Positions 41,795 to 52,033 of a stretch of DNA of 64,000 nucleotides are shown piece by piece (within the stretch, counting starts at the first letter, position 1; every line of letters starts with the position of its first letter). The stretch is from Oscheius onirici. Its lineage: Eukaryota; Nematoda; Chromadorea; Rhabditida; Rhabditidae. The notes beneath the pieces were generated by a model. The model was given only the letters and a program-made list of their open reading frames with translations. It searched no databases and was not told the DNA's origin. Location: assembly GCA_932521025.1 (NCBI GenBank), contig OW051469.1, positions 3,608,398-3,672,397 of the forward strand, in the 5' to 3' direction. The translations under genes were made by a program, and so were the position numbers.

Positions 41795-42065
41795 AAGTCT
41801 CTGTGTCTGAAGCTTTTATTGAGGATAAGGAGGATGATTTGTGCTCACAATTAGTTTGTAACAAGTTGAAGCAGGGAAAGCAAGTGTGTGAAGTGTTCTT
41901 ACAACTTTGGTAAAGTTTCTTTGAAGGGCTAGGAAAGGGGGTGTCTGGAACGGAGTGACAAGGGGAGCAAAGAACTGGAGTCTATAACAGTGCATCGGCG
42001 ACAAATCGATGTAATAGGTAAAGACGATTAATCTCTAACTTTAGCCCTGGAAGGGCGTTGCTATC
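41795..42065 (+). repeat. Dispersed repeat family, copy 2
   Basis: Shares CTCTGTGTCTGAAGC, ATTGAGGATAAGGAGGA, AATTAGTTTGTAACAAG and GGAACGGAGTGACAAGGGGAG with the copy at 21.34 kb. It is followed by a short GGAAGGGCGTTG motif shared with 43.05 and 47.03 kb. Confidence 0.65.
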
Positions 42066-42274
42066 CTTATTTGCTCTAACTTTTTTCACTACAACAAGTT
42101 GTGCTACGCCCCTCCGGGGCTAACTGACTTAGTTTTGTTCTTTTCAAAACATAATGCAGAACATAATGTAGTTAACAGTTTGCTGTTTGATCCCCCTCCA
42201 GATCAAATAATACAGCTTAAATACTGTGCACGGACCAAAAAGACAATCTGCAAGATCTGAAAGTACAGAGACAG

Positions 42275-42440
42275 ATCTCTATCCCTCTATCACTCTCTGT
42301 CCTTCTGTTCCTCTGTCTTTCTCTCTCTCTGTGTCCCTTTGTCCCTCTCACTTTCTCTCTATCCTTCCGTCTCTGTGTCCCTCTGCCCCATTGTCTCTCT
42401 GTCCTTCTGTCCACCTGTCCCTCTGTTTTTAATTTCTCGA
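42275..42440 (+). repeat. CCCTCTGT microsatellite
   Basis: About 160 bp of imperfect CCCTCTGTCC and CTCTCTGT units on a Pyr-rich strand. Both translated strands are open for 70-80 codons only because of the low complexity. Confidence 0.8.
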
Positions 42441-42639
42441 CACTTTCTCTCTGTCCATTCTGCAATGTGCTCTGCCCTTCCCGGTTTTCTCGTATCCCTG
42501 TCCGTGCTCCTGTTCTCCCCTATCCCTGTTCTCTTGTTCACCCCGTTGGAGCTAAAGTAATAGTAGAAACCCCCTTTCCCGTATTCCTAACCCGCACTTG
42601 ATACTCTACAGTCTGGAAACTATCCCAGTCAAAAATAAA

Positions 42640-43065
42640 GTCTACTTGCACTTGCAAATTGACTTGTCTAAACTTGTTACACTAACACCTTTCCCCATAA
42701 TTGTGCGCACAAATTGCTCCATTTTGATTGCCAATTAAAGCTTCCGACAGACAGACAGACAGAGACCTGGGAGCATTTTAAAATAGATTGCGCCAATCCA
42801 TTTTAAATTGTTCTCGCGTCTCTGTTTGTGTTAGTGTATGTGTCTGTCGGAAGCTTCAATTGGCAATCAAAATGGAGGGATTTGTGCGCACAATTAAGGG
42901 GAAAGGAGTTAGTAGTAACAAGTTTAGACAAGTCACTATTGGGAAACAAACAAGTGCGAAGACTTTGCTTCTGATTTTAATACAGAAACGGTTTTCCAGT
43001 GGTTCAGGCCAAGGAATATATGGGGGGGATAGTAGGTAACTGGAAGGGCGTTGCAAACCTTGTTG
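42640..43065. repeat. Foldback (inverted-repeat) copy of the dispersed repeat family
   Basis: A left arm (about 42.655-42.755 kb) carries CTTGTCTAAACTTGTTAC and TTGTGCGCACAAATTG, then CTTCCGACAGACAGAC. A right arm (about 42.835-42.945 kb) carries the reverse complement order GTCTGTCGGAAGCTTCAATTG, TTTGTGCGCACAATT and AACAAGTTTAGACAAG. Between them lies an 80-bp spacer. A tail with TCAGGCCAAGGAATATATGG is shared with 19.73 kb. Confidence 0.75.
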
Positions 43066-45790
43066 AAAAAAACTAACAATAAGAAGTGCCATTTAGTCTT
43101 TTCAAGTCAGTAGTGAAAAGCTTTTTGTTTCACAATTAAACGTGTCAAAACTGATCTTATTACTCCGACCTGACTTATTCAAAGTTATTCTAAAATTGAC
43201 AAGGCCACAGTCCATTTTGCACACGTCTCTAGCAAATTGTATAGACAGGAGAAGCTCCATTGAAAGCAACGATCTCTGAAAGACTAGCAGCGCGGCGGAT
43301 TATCTAACACGTTGTGAATATGATATGGACCGTTAAGAAGATGTAATAACCCGCGACATTAAAAAACACACAGAAGTGAATGGATCAGTTCATGGGAAAG
43401 AGTCTGCTAAATGCATTACAGACTTGTACAAACTTTCTACTGTTAGCTGAACAAAAAAGAAAGTGACAACTGTTGGGCGAAAGAATCTTTTGGCAAGGAA
43501 TGAAGGTCAAACCATATGATACTATAAACACAAATTACCGTAACCGCACCTCGATATTAACGATCAGCTGTCAATAACAGAAAACAAAAGTCTGTCGCCA
43601 TCCCTCTTTGATTTCAGTCAGCCTGGGACACCTTCTTTTGGATCATGTGACGGCGCGACGCGTGATTTCAGGTCTCGCATTTTGTTGCAGAATGATTTTA
43701 GGGGCCGCGGTAAAAGATACTGTAAAGAGAGCAATTGACCAGGCGGAAGTGAGCCTTTACAGCTACTGGAAAGGGGGTACGGTACGGGGAGCTGACTGTC
43801 AGAAACTGGGCTATAAATAGCCAAAAATAAGGAAATGGTCAAGGTTACGGTAACTGTTAACCACAGGATAGACGCGACCAGATAGTAAAGAAAGAGACTG
43901 ACTGTACTCTGTCTGTCTCTCTGTATTAATTGAGACAATTATCCCCCGTTGGCAGAGGTAAAAAGTAAACGGGTGGCAGTCGGGACTGGCTGCCACCAGC
44001 TGTGGGGCAGCCAAGCTTTCAGTTTCAGAGAGAGTGAGATGGGGGACAAAACGTGTTCAAGGTGTCTCTTTCTTGCTTGGTTGTGCGGCTGGCAGAATCG
44101 AGAGTCTATCAGCTCAGAGTTTAGGCCAAAGAATAATTGGCAGACAGGGCAATGAGCCGAGGATGATGTTTTTTATCGGACCTGATCTCTGTGCGCAAGA
44201 GAGTTTGACGAACAAGAGCTTCTCGACACAAAAGATAACAGTGGCGTCAGTTATTGGTCTGGAGAGACGGAGAGACAGAGAATGACTCTGATCTAAAAGA
44301 CTTTATCTCCAAGATGAACACCCTCGTTCCAACCAACCTTGTTCCGTCCCCTAAGGGGGTCGTAACAAGGCCAACCCGGGTCTTTTTTTACACCCAGACG
44401 CAAATTCTCGACAAGCTAAGCCAGTACGATTTTCTTACATTGGGAGAGAGAGGAAAGAAAGTGAAGACTGCCAGTCGAGAGAGCAACTCTGACTATATAG
44501 GTTGAGTACCAGTAGTCAAGTATGTTTCCACAAAACACTTGAAAAAAGTCGGAAGAGGAAAGCTTGAAGCGAAGAAAGGGGGCTAATCATTGAGGACTGG
44601 AACAGGCTTCTCTGGACCAAAATAAGCAATTCAAGTGAGGACTTGTCTTCCAAATTCGACTGACCAAAGTTTACTACAATAGTCGTCGAGATCTGTGACG
44701 CAACGGGACAAGTTCGAAGAATGTATAATGGTCAAGTGGACTGATAGCCATAGCCAAAAGTCTCGGGTCGGCAACCGGTTCCGGGGGCCCTTTGACCTAA
44801 CTAAAACTTTTCAAATGGCCTTTCAGGTGTGGGGAAGCACTATCTACGTCAGCGAATTAATTGTGTTTATGGTCTCGAAGAGAGTTTGGATAGGTTACGA
44901 GCAATGCTAAAACTTTATAGTAGACGGAAACTGGAGGTTTGGTTCCAGGATCTGAAGGACGACTATTCTCACCACTGCTTCAGAAGGCAAGGAAATGTAG
45001 GAAGGACCTTACCATGGAAATATGTTTGGTACCAAAACTGTTCTTTTTAGTTTTCTAGCCGGTCGGCCAGTCTATATAGTCCGGAATTGGGGTACCACGG
45101 CGCTGGATGCCGGAAGAGTTGAACCAGGAATACCAATTCCCGAGAAGAAAACGATTTTATACGAAGAGACGCTTCGTAATCGAAAAGAACACGTGTTTAA
45201 ATATCAGATTTATCTAACGAGTGTTCGACAAACAATAAACACGAGAAGAAATAAACTAGAAATAAATTCTAGACAAAAGAACAAATTGTAGCCAACTGCA
45301 CTCTACTCTATTGCAAAAGGAATTTGAAAACGAGGGGCCAAGAAATTGGCGTGCGCCAGAAAATAGAGGTGACTACCGTAAAAGATATTAGAGACAGAAA
45401 TAGAGGGGAATTGAAAGGAGCAAAACAGGAATGCGGAAAGAATACCGATGATGTCCTCTGTTCGTTACAGTGACCAAAAACTATAGTTTCGCGGCTGAAG
45501 GCTCACAGAGTCGCCTGGATGAATAAAGGAAGATGCAAGTCTTTTGAGTCAAACGTGGAGGAAGGTGACAACGATGAGAGGAAAGGTGACTGGGGCGGGG
45601 AGGAAGAGACGAAGCTACTTTAGGCTATCCTTTAGACGATTTTTTTTTGAACTTCTGCCATATTGAATTTCTGTTTTTAAAACTTTAGAAAGTTTGCAAT
45701 TTTGAAAAACTTTTCAAAAAGCAAAAAGAACTGTAATCCGAAGTGTAATTGAGTTCTACCACAAAGTTCCAAGTCTGTTCGCCTTCTGGA
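43066..45790. other. Repeat-flanked region without a supported gene
   Basis: Several short frames, the best near 44.83-44.98 kb on the + strand after a CTTTCAG acceptor (VGKHYLRQRINCVYGLEESL), but no donor or second exon that I can join to it. I leave it unassigned. Confidence 0.4.
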
Positions 45791-46840
45791 ATGTTGTGTC
45801 TTCTTCTTCTCCTCTCTACCAGCGTCTTTGCAAGCTCCGAGCAGAAGTTGAAGGAATTCGATGATCTCAACTTCAATCTGACCGTGGGAAATGATGTACT
45901 GGCAAAAGAACGAACTCTGGTTATCGAGGCGAAGATGCGTTATACGTGAGTTTTCCAACTGACGCAATAGAGCTAATTTAGGGGTCCTTTGAATAATAAT
46001 GAAAGCATCGCTCAAATAGCCTTCACGGGAAATGTACAACTGCATTTTCGTCATTCACAGACACTGGGTTTGTGGCCGGAACTTTTAATCAACAATGTCC
46101 CGACAACCACGTTCGAAGTTCCCAATATCGGCATAAAAGAATTCACTGTCCGTCTACGGTAAAGTCTTTCTGTCTCTCTCTCACAGAGGTCAACTTTCAG
46201 AAAGACCAACGGAATTGTATTTCTCTGGGTCAGTCACATGCTGGTCTACATGGGACAAGATTCTGACTGGCTCGACATTTCGAAGATTGTAATCACTGGA
46301 GACATTGAAATTGACGACATTTCGACTCGTGGGCAGTCCTATCCCATGAATTGGACTACAAGGCTCGTAGGCGGACTGCAGGACCAGCAGCATATTCTTG
46401 CCTTTTTCTATTTTCCTGAAAGAGCGGGAAGACACATGGTGGAGATGAGTCTCCAGGACGAAAAGACCAGAGAATACTTCAATTTCACCGTCGATTTGAA
46501 CCAATCGTTGTTGATTGCCAACCGCACGGGATATGCCGGTTCTGCGGTCACGTTGGGGTCTGAAGAAATCAAGAAAAAGATGTTCTGGATGCGTGTTTGG
46601 ATCAATGGACGAGATTTGGTCAAGGGAGAAGCTTCTTACAGCCCGCAGCACTTGATGCCTGAACTGCAAAATAATCTTGGAGGCCACATCAACTTGCTGC
46701 AAAATCCTGTCAATTTCAACTTGCTGCACATCAGTGGAACTGCCGAACTGCATCAGATTGAACTGACGGACCTGTTCAACAAAAAAATGTTCGATCAGTG
46801 CGATACTACAAAAGAACAGCTGCCCTATTTTAGACAATAA
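45791..46840 (+). CDS. Secreted protein of unknown family
   Basis: Exons 45791-45945, 45982-46158 and 46201-46840 give 323 residues. The N-terminus is a clean signal peptide (MLCLLLLLSTSVFASS). I recognise no domain. The rest has alternating beta-like and polar stretches, several N-glycosylation sequons (NLTV, NESI, NWTT, NFTV, NQSL, NRTG), few cysteines and no membrane segment. Introns are 36 and 42 nt with typical nematode sites, and the long last exon has normal codon use, so the gene is well supported though function is not. Spaced sequons and signal suggest an extracellular glycoprotein. The dispersed repeat lies just 3'. Confidence 0.8.
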
Positions 46841-46959
46841 AAGATTGATGTCTTGGTTTGTAGGCAATCAAGAAAGTATGGTCAGCTTGACTGAGTATCC
46901 AACGCTCGTACTTGTGCAGATCGACTCCCAACAAAAACTTTTGCACCGAAGCAGCGGGA

Positions 46960-47460
46960 CATTATTTTTTGAGTCGAATCTTGTTTCTGCTTCACAATTT
47001 TGCGAAACAAGGTTGGCAACGCCCTTCCAGGGCTAAGTAGAATTTCATGACTTCGCTCTGTCACGAAACCCCAGTCGTGATTTCCCTTTCATTCCTCCTT
47101 TGTTACCCTCCTCCAGCCACTCTTCCTGACCCTCCAAAGAAACTACCGAAATTGTATTGGAACACGCTCCCTCCCAAGCCTAATTTCAAAATGTATGACC
47201 TGAGCGGGTCGCCCGGCCCATTCCTAGCTATAGTGAGTCTCAGTCCTACTGTCCTTTCCCTTCTTCCCTTGCCACTCTGTTCCAGTCACCCCCTGTCCCC
47301 CAAAAGAAACTACCAAAGTCGTTAGAACACTTCGCGCACTCTTTTCCTGTCGCGACTTGTTAAAAACTAAGTTGCGCACAAAGCTCCCCTCCTTATCCTC
47401 AATTAGAGCTTCAGACAAACACACACACAGAGACTTGGGAGCAATTTAAAATAGATCAAG
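46960..47460 (-). repeat. Dispersed repeat family, copy 3
   Basis: In reverse it carries the same blocks as 21.34 kb: CTGTGTGTGTGTTTGTCTGAAGC, AATTGAGGATAAGGAGG and TTTGTGCGCAACTTAG. The GTGAGTCTCAGTCCTACTGTCC block (47.23 kb) is shared with the interior of the hAT-like element near 19.58 kb. GGCAACGCCCTTCCAGGGCT at 47.02 kb is the recurring palindromic end motif. Confidence 0.7.
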
Positions 47461-48088
47461 CAATTCGAAAACAATCACTTTAAACAAAAAGCAAACATGG
47501 TAATTACCAGTTGTCAATCATCTTCACACTGATGAGATACGGTTTCGATGAATGCCTGTGGTGGTTTTGATGGTGATGAACGTGGTCGTGTTCACAAGAC
47601 TGCTCCTTACTGTTTGGATGGCCCAGAACTATGGTTTCACTGGCTGACTGAACAGTCACGGAGACGATTGGATGAATATAGGAGGAAGAAGACAAGTTTT
47701 TTGCTTCGGACATGCGGAAAAGTGACAAGAGTGAAGGAAATGGCTGCCTTATACAGGAAGGTGACGTTTATAGAAGGCTCTGACGCACTGTTGTTCCTTT
47801 TTGAGGACAATACGAAGAAGATAAGACGGCAGCTGTAGTTTGCATGGATTAGACTGATTGTTTGGCTTGGGACAAGGAGGATTCAAGCTAAGAGAAGCAG
47901 TTCTATGCTACTGGTTCGATGCAAAGGTTTAGAAAAGTTCCGGGGTCTTTCCATTCTTGTTTTGGCCGATCTTCTACCAGATAATATTAAACTTCGTGCC
48001 AAAAATCAGGAGCAGGATGAATCAAACTAAAGCTCCGCTCCGCTGTTTCTATTTCTGATTCACTATTTCCTCCCACAAATTCGCAACA
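47461..48088. other. Spacer before inverted arm B'
   Basis: A 96-codon + frame at 47.55-47.84 kb has no family match or splice support. Nothing else recognised. Confidence 0.4.
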
Positions 48089-48138
48089 GCGCGTCACTGT
48101 TTCTGATCTCTACGTCATTTCAGTCTCTTTTCTGTTTA

Positions 48139-48167
48139 GATAAGACTCTCCCGCTCTGATATAAAAT
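48139..48167 (+). promoter_or_regulatory. GATA site and TATA box of the His-rich gene
   Basis: An AGATAAGA core at 48138-48145, the type of site bound by nematode intestinal GATA factors, is followed by a TATAAAA box at 48160. The ATG is at 48214. The identical arrangement exists in reverse in arm B near 39.17-39.20 kb. Intestinal expression is inferred only from the motif. Confidence 0.55.
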
Positions 48168-48213
48168 CCCTGTTTCTCCTTCCCAGTCATCAGTTCTTTC
48201 TCCCTCAACCGAA

Positions 48214-48420
48214 ATGTCCTACAATCCTTATGGAGTTCCTCCTCCCGTCTACCAGGTTCCTCATCATGTCCCAGTCATGCAGCCTGCTCCAGTCGTAGTT
48301 GTCGATCATGGTCACCATCACCACCACGGACATCATCACCATCACCACGGCCTCTTCCATCATCTTTTCCATGGCCACCACCACCATCATCATGGCCACC
48401 ATCACCACCACCATTGCTAG
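48214..48420 (+). CDS. His-rich small peptide, copy 2
   Basis: Codes the same 68-residue protein as the copy at 38919-39125, with no difference I can see. The Gly-His runs make it a candidate binder of transition metals. The copy carries the same promoter and poly(A) signal, so both genes could be active and double the dose. The last residue is a single Cys, the only one in the protein. Confidence 0.75.
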   Translation: MSYNPYGVPPPVYQVPHHVPVMQPAPVVVVDHGHHHHHGHHHHHHGLFHHLFHGHHHHHHGHHHHHHC

Positions 48421-48844
48421 TTATTCTTGTGATGATATTCTTTACAACTTTTCTCTCTTGCCAGTGTCATAATAAACAGTTTTCAAAGTAACCTGGGAGA
48501 TCAGAAAGTCAGAGTCCGTCTAGAATTGGCCATCCTACAAAGAAAACCAAAGAACGGCAATCAAATGTCTGTGGATTGGCGAGAAAAAATCGATAGGATG
48601 ACCGCTTTCTTCATGACCTTTCGTTGCGATAAGTACTGTTATATATGGAGTCCTCATCAGAGCTCATTCATTCGGCTGATGGACTCGCCTTCTCTCTACA
48701 CACTGTACCCAGATGATTTTCTGACTGACAGTCCCGTTCACATTTCAAAGGTTTGTCTCTTTCTTATTTGCCTTTAAAGCGTGCCTAGCTCTACCCCCCT
48801 TTTGAATTTGGGGCCGAAAATCAGCCTTGGCGCGGCAGCGCTGC

Positions 48845-48915
48845 AGCATTGGCGCAGTGGGTAAAGCGTTTGCTTATTAACGTTTTGAAGTTTCAAGTTC
48901 AATTCTCCAATTCCC
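48845..48915 (+). other. tRNA-derived sequence (SINE or tRNA pseudogene)
   Basis: TGGCGCAGTGG at 48850 fits the Pol III A box consensus exactly, and AGTTCAATTCTCC about 45 bp later fits a B box with one or two mismatches. No clean cloverleaf or acceptor-stem pairing, so not a functional tRNA. Confidence 0.55.
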
Positions 48916-49061
48916 CAGTATGATTTTCGTGTTTTGTGTATAAATTTATGGTTACATAGCTTGTTTCAAGTCCTATAGGGCCTTGATAACAAACGTGTTG
49001 TGATATTATTTACGTAGTACGTCTTCTTAAAACTGATAAATTAATCAAAAACTAAATTTTG

Positions 49062-49140
49062 CGTCCTGGGGATTGAGCCTGACCTATCAATTGATTTGCA
49101 GACCGCGCGCCTACCTGCGACTGCGCCATACGGTGCAAGC
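49062..49140 (-). other. tRNA-derived sequence, inverted relative to its neighbour
   Basis: On the minus strand TGGCGCAGTCG (A box, one mismatch) is followed by GGCTCAATCCCC (B box). Stems are imperfect. With the element at 48845 it forms a head-to-head pair inside the intron of F-box-like copy 3. Confidence 0.5.
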
Positions 49141-49600
49141 CCCTTGAACGCCACCAATGTACCCATGAATTGCGTTAATCAGCTTATGCATTGAGTTAAT
49201 CAGCAGTAGGGCGAAGGTCGCTTTAATGCCTCAAATTTAGCTAAGCGATGAAGAATATAAGGAAAGAAAAAAGTGTTTGACTTTCGGGCTCTATTATCAT
49301 AAGGCCTGGAATGAAAAGATGTTGGAGCATGTTTTGGGTGTTTTTAGGAACAGATCCACTTATTCTATTCCTCCACCTGTCCCAGTAGATCTGAACGCTT
49401 TTGGGCATAAAGATCTTTTGGCTATCTTTTGGCTCCAAGGTTTGTACTCTTTTTGCCGAAGATTCTTTTCAGATGCATTCCCGAGCATTTGCCCGTGCCC
49501 AGCGTCTGTGCAAAGATATCAACAAGTGTCATAAAGATATTGAATTCTGTTCTTGGTTCAAATATTTATTCACACAATGTTTACAAAACTTGTTTTCAAT

Positions 49601-51280
49601 TTATTTCAGGGAGGGGTTGGCATCCAAAAAGAATTCTTTAAAGACCTTAAGATCGATAGAATCATCGGGATGGCCCTTGTAGGACGAAAAGTCTAGTCTT
49701 AATAGAGGACAGCCCCTAGTAACAAAATCATTCAGTGTGCGAATATTTGAGACGAGGGTCAGCCACTCGCGAGCCTCATGAAAGGCTATCACCAGAAAGA
49801 CGTTGTCTGGATTTGGTACAAAGATCACATACATACAATGTTCGTTAACGTCGAAAAAAAAGGAATGGCATCCAGGTTGCTTCATAATCGAAGAAAGATA
49901 GGAAGTAATTCCTCTTAAGAAAAATTCAATGTACCAGGACTTGAAGTTCCACGTTCCACATTTCCATTGCTAAAATTTTTACCCATTTTATTTCGCCTGT
50001 CCAACCTGAATAATCTCGACAACTTTCTCTTGGTATGGTTTCAAGTGTGTATTTATCTTTTCTGCAGCATTGAGCTGTTCGAAGAAAGAGTAATTTAGTC
50101 TAAATTCTCTACCTATCGAATGCATTTCTCGCCTTTGTTCTGTATAGCCAAGTTGTAGCTCTTGAAAAGCTCTACAACTTTACAGAACATCACGAAGCTT
50201 GAAAATGCTTTGATCACCGTGAAATCTTGCTTCGACGCATCGACCTCGATTCCCTTGAAGTATTAGAAAATTACGCAAAATCGTACTTTCACTATGATCA
50301 AATAATTTTCAAGCAATGTTCTGTAAAGTTGTAGAACAGATGCTACAACTTTGCTGAACATCACAAACCTTAAAAATGCCGCTAACACTAATTACGCAGG
50401 ACTTATTTTCTACGAGTTGGCGCGCAGTCTGCAGCCAAAAATGGGACATTCCGCCAATATTAAACAGTACCAAAGTTTCCAAGAGATCCAAATTGTTCTC
50501 ATTTGTGCCGCTCGCCAATTTGAGGGATCGAACGTTTTACATCCACGGCTCCAGTGGTATCTTTTCACTGAGCTTGTTCACAGCGGCAGCTTTGCCTTGA
50601 ATGCCTTTCTTGTAGTCGTACAACATAATTGTGCTTTCACCTGAAAAAGTCATTCGGATCGTCAAAAAGCTTACCGGAAACTTATTATAATTGGCGCCGA
50701 GATACTTTGTGCGGATCCAAATATGGAATTTGGTTAAATGTTTGATGAATGCATAGAGAGCCTTGCAGAGGCGGAGAGCCCGTATAAAAGTCGAGGGGTG
50801 CATCTGAGATCTATTTTTTGACTGGAAAGAACAGACCTTGGAAAAAACGGCCAGTTGATCTTTATGACAGAGATTTGTCAGCAGTATGGGTTCTAGCACG
50901 TCGAGAAAGTATGAAGCTCTCTTCTTCAAAACGTTCAAGAACTGATCTTCGAGATCCTGATTCCAGAAATTTTCGAGTCTGGGGTAATCGTTCTTCCCCG
51001 TTTCACAGAGCACAAGAATGTTCTTTATGGAATAAATAAGATATCCTCGTTTGTTATAGAACTCTTAATCGCTCAACTGGAAGAGTACTGTTGAAATGAG
51101 AGGATTGATCTCGCTTTGGAGATGTGCCAGTCAGAGTCCGTGTAGAATTGTTCCGGGATCAGACCGGCCATCCTAAACAGAAGAAATTGTCGATCACTGG
51201 ATTGGTGCGGAAAAATCGATAAGACGGTCGCTTTCGTCCTGACCCATTCCCGATTTTTTTGAGCGAGAAACTTATTCATT
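49601..51280 (-). pseudogene. F-box-like family member (copy 4), with premature stop
   Basis: In coding order: PEQFYTDSDWHISK near 51.15 kb, then a block reading LSD-stop-EFYNKRG where other copies have LSDEEF, so a Glu codon has become TAA. Next FWNQDLEDQFLNVLKKR..HKDQLAVFSK, a 33-nt intron, MHPSTFIRALRLCKALYAF..WIRTKYLG, another short intron and ESTIMLYDYKKG. The C-terminal part near 49.6-49.95 kb has WYIEFFLRGITSYL, VIFVPNPDNVFLVI and YKGHPDDSIDLKVFKEFF. This copy shows the domain order of the family best: F-box-like helices first, then a beta-rich C-terminal half. The stop makes it a likely pseudogene. Confidence 0.5.
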
Positions 51281-51545
51281 CGAGAAATGGGAGAAGATTT
51301 TTTCCAGAAGATTTCCTAACTGTCCTGTCCACATTTCAAAGGTCTGTTTTGAAAAAAGAAACCTTCTGTTCAGCTAAGCGATGAAGAATTCGGGAAGAGG
51401 AGAAAGTATGTAGCTGTCAAGCTGTACCGCCATCAATCTGACAATCAGAAAATATACAGCGAGTTTTTTGGCAGTATATATCAAGAGGTCGAACTACTCT
51501 CTTCCACAGATCTTGTCTCATATGAGCATATCCTTCTTTTACGAT
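51125..51545 (+). pseudogene. F-box-like family fragment (copy 5), antisense to copy 4
   Basis: Reads GDVPVRVRVELFRDQ at 51.12-51.17 kb, then, after a frame change, SLDWCGKIDKTVAFVLTHS and PEDFLTVLSTF. A last block LSDEEFGKRRKYVAVKLYRH follows near 51.37 kb. These match copies 2 and 3 in order, but the frame is broken at least twice. The first block overlaps copy 4 on the other strand. Confidence 0.4.
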
Positions 51546-51844
51546 GCTAAGCCGTAGACTACTTGAGATAGACCTCGACTCTCCTGTTGACCCCCAAGCC
51601 ATTGTACCCTGTTTAGAAACTACAGACCCAGAAAACCCAGAATCATGTTCTAAAGAAATTTTTACAAAGTTTTTGTTTACAATGTTTAAAGGGTTTATTC
51701 GCGTTGATCTACGGTGGTTCCCGTGTGCGAAAGTACGCTTCTCCTGACGGTAGATGCGAGTGGAGGGTTATGATCCGAGCTTCTCCAGTTCTAGTTGGAC
51801 CGGGACAGGCTAGGCTGGCGAGAGATGCCAGGGTAGACTACCTT

Positions 51845-51925
51845 CGTTTACTACATCCGGGATTGAACTTGCGATTGCTTTCTTCATGGACTGTCATCCT
51901 ATCCACTTGACTATCCGGGCCCCCA
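51845..51925 (-). other. tRNA-derived sequence
   Basis: On the minus strand TAGTCAAGTGG fits the A box exactly and AGTTCAATCCC, about 45 bp later, fits the B box. Acceptor-stem halves do not pair well, so a decayed tRNA or SINE head is more likely than a working gene. Confidence 0.5.
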
Positions 51926-52033
51926 CTCTTCCCGTTTACAATGTTAATAAAGGTAATTTAAAAAAAGTTTTTATTGTGTTTATTAAAGAAAAGGAAACTC
52001 ATTTGGATACAATAGCGAGCACAGCGAGCAGTT

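Larger units (their letters stand above)
48089..48645 (+). repeat. Inverted duplication arm B' (right)
   Basis: Reverse copy of 38686-39247, nearly identical. After 48645 the sequence continues into the rest of F-box-like copy 3, whereas the left copy continues into a different, C-terminal part. Confidence 0.9.
48493..49600 (+). pseudogene. F-box-like family member (copy 3)
   Basis: Starts inside arm B' with KVRVRLELAILQ and SVDWREKIDRMTAFFMTFRC, then YPDDFLTDSPVHISK up to a donor near 48750. The following exon at about 49240 reads LSDEEYKERKKC..YYHKAWNEKMLEHVLGVFRNR..DLNAFGHKDLLAIF and then loses frame by one base where copies 1 and 4 have FSK. The next exon gives MHSRAFARAQRLCKDINKCHKDIEFCSWFKYL. 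The helical LLAIF(SK)-MHSRAFARAQRLC part resembles an F-box. About 490 bp of intron hold two tRNA-derived sequences. The single-base break suggests decay. Confidence 0.45.

Noticed and set aside
44690-45291. Frames with VGKHYLRQRINCVYGLEESL and a basic C-terminus
   Set aside because: One good acceptor but no donor, start or partner exon; could be a retroelement or gene remnant but cannot be shown.
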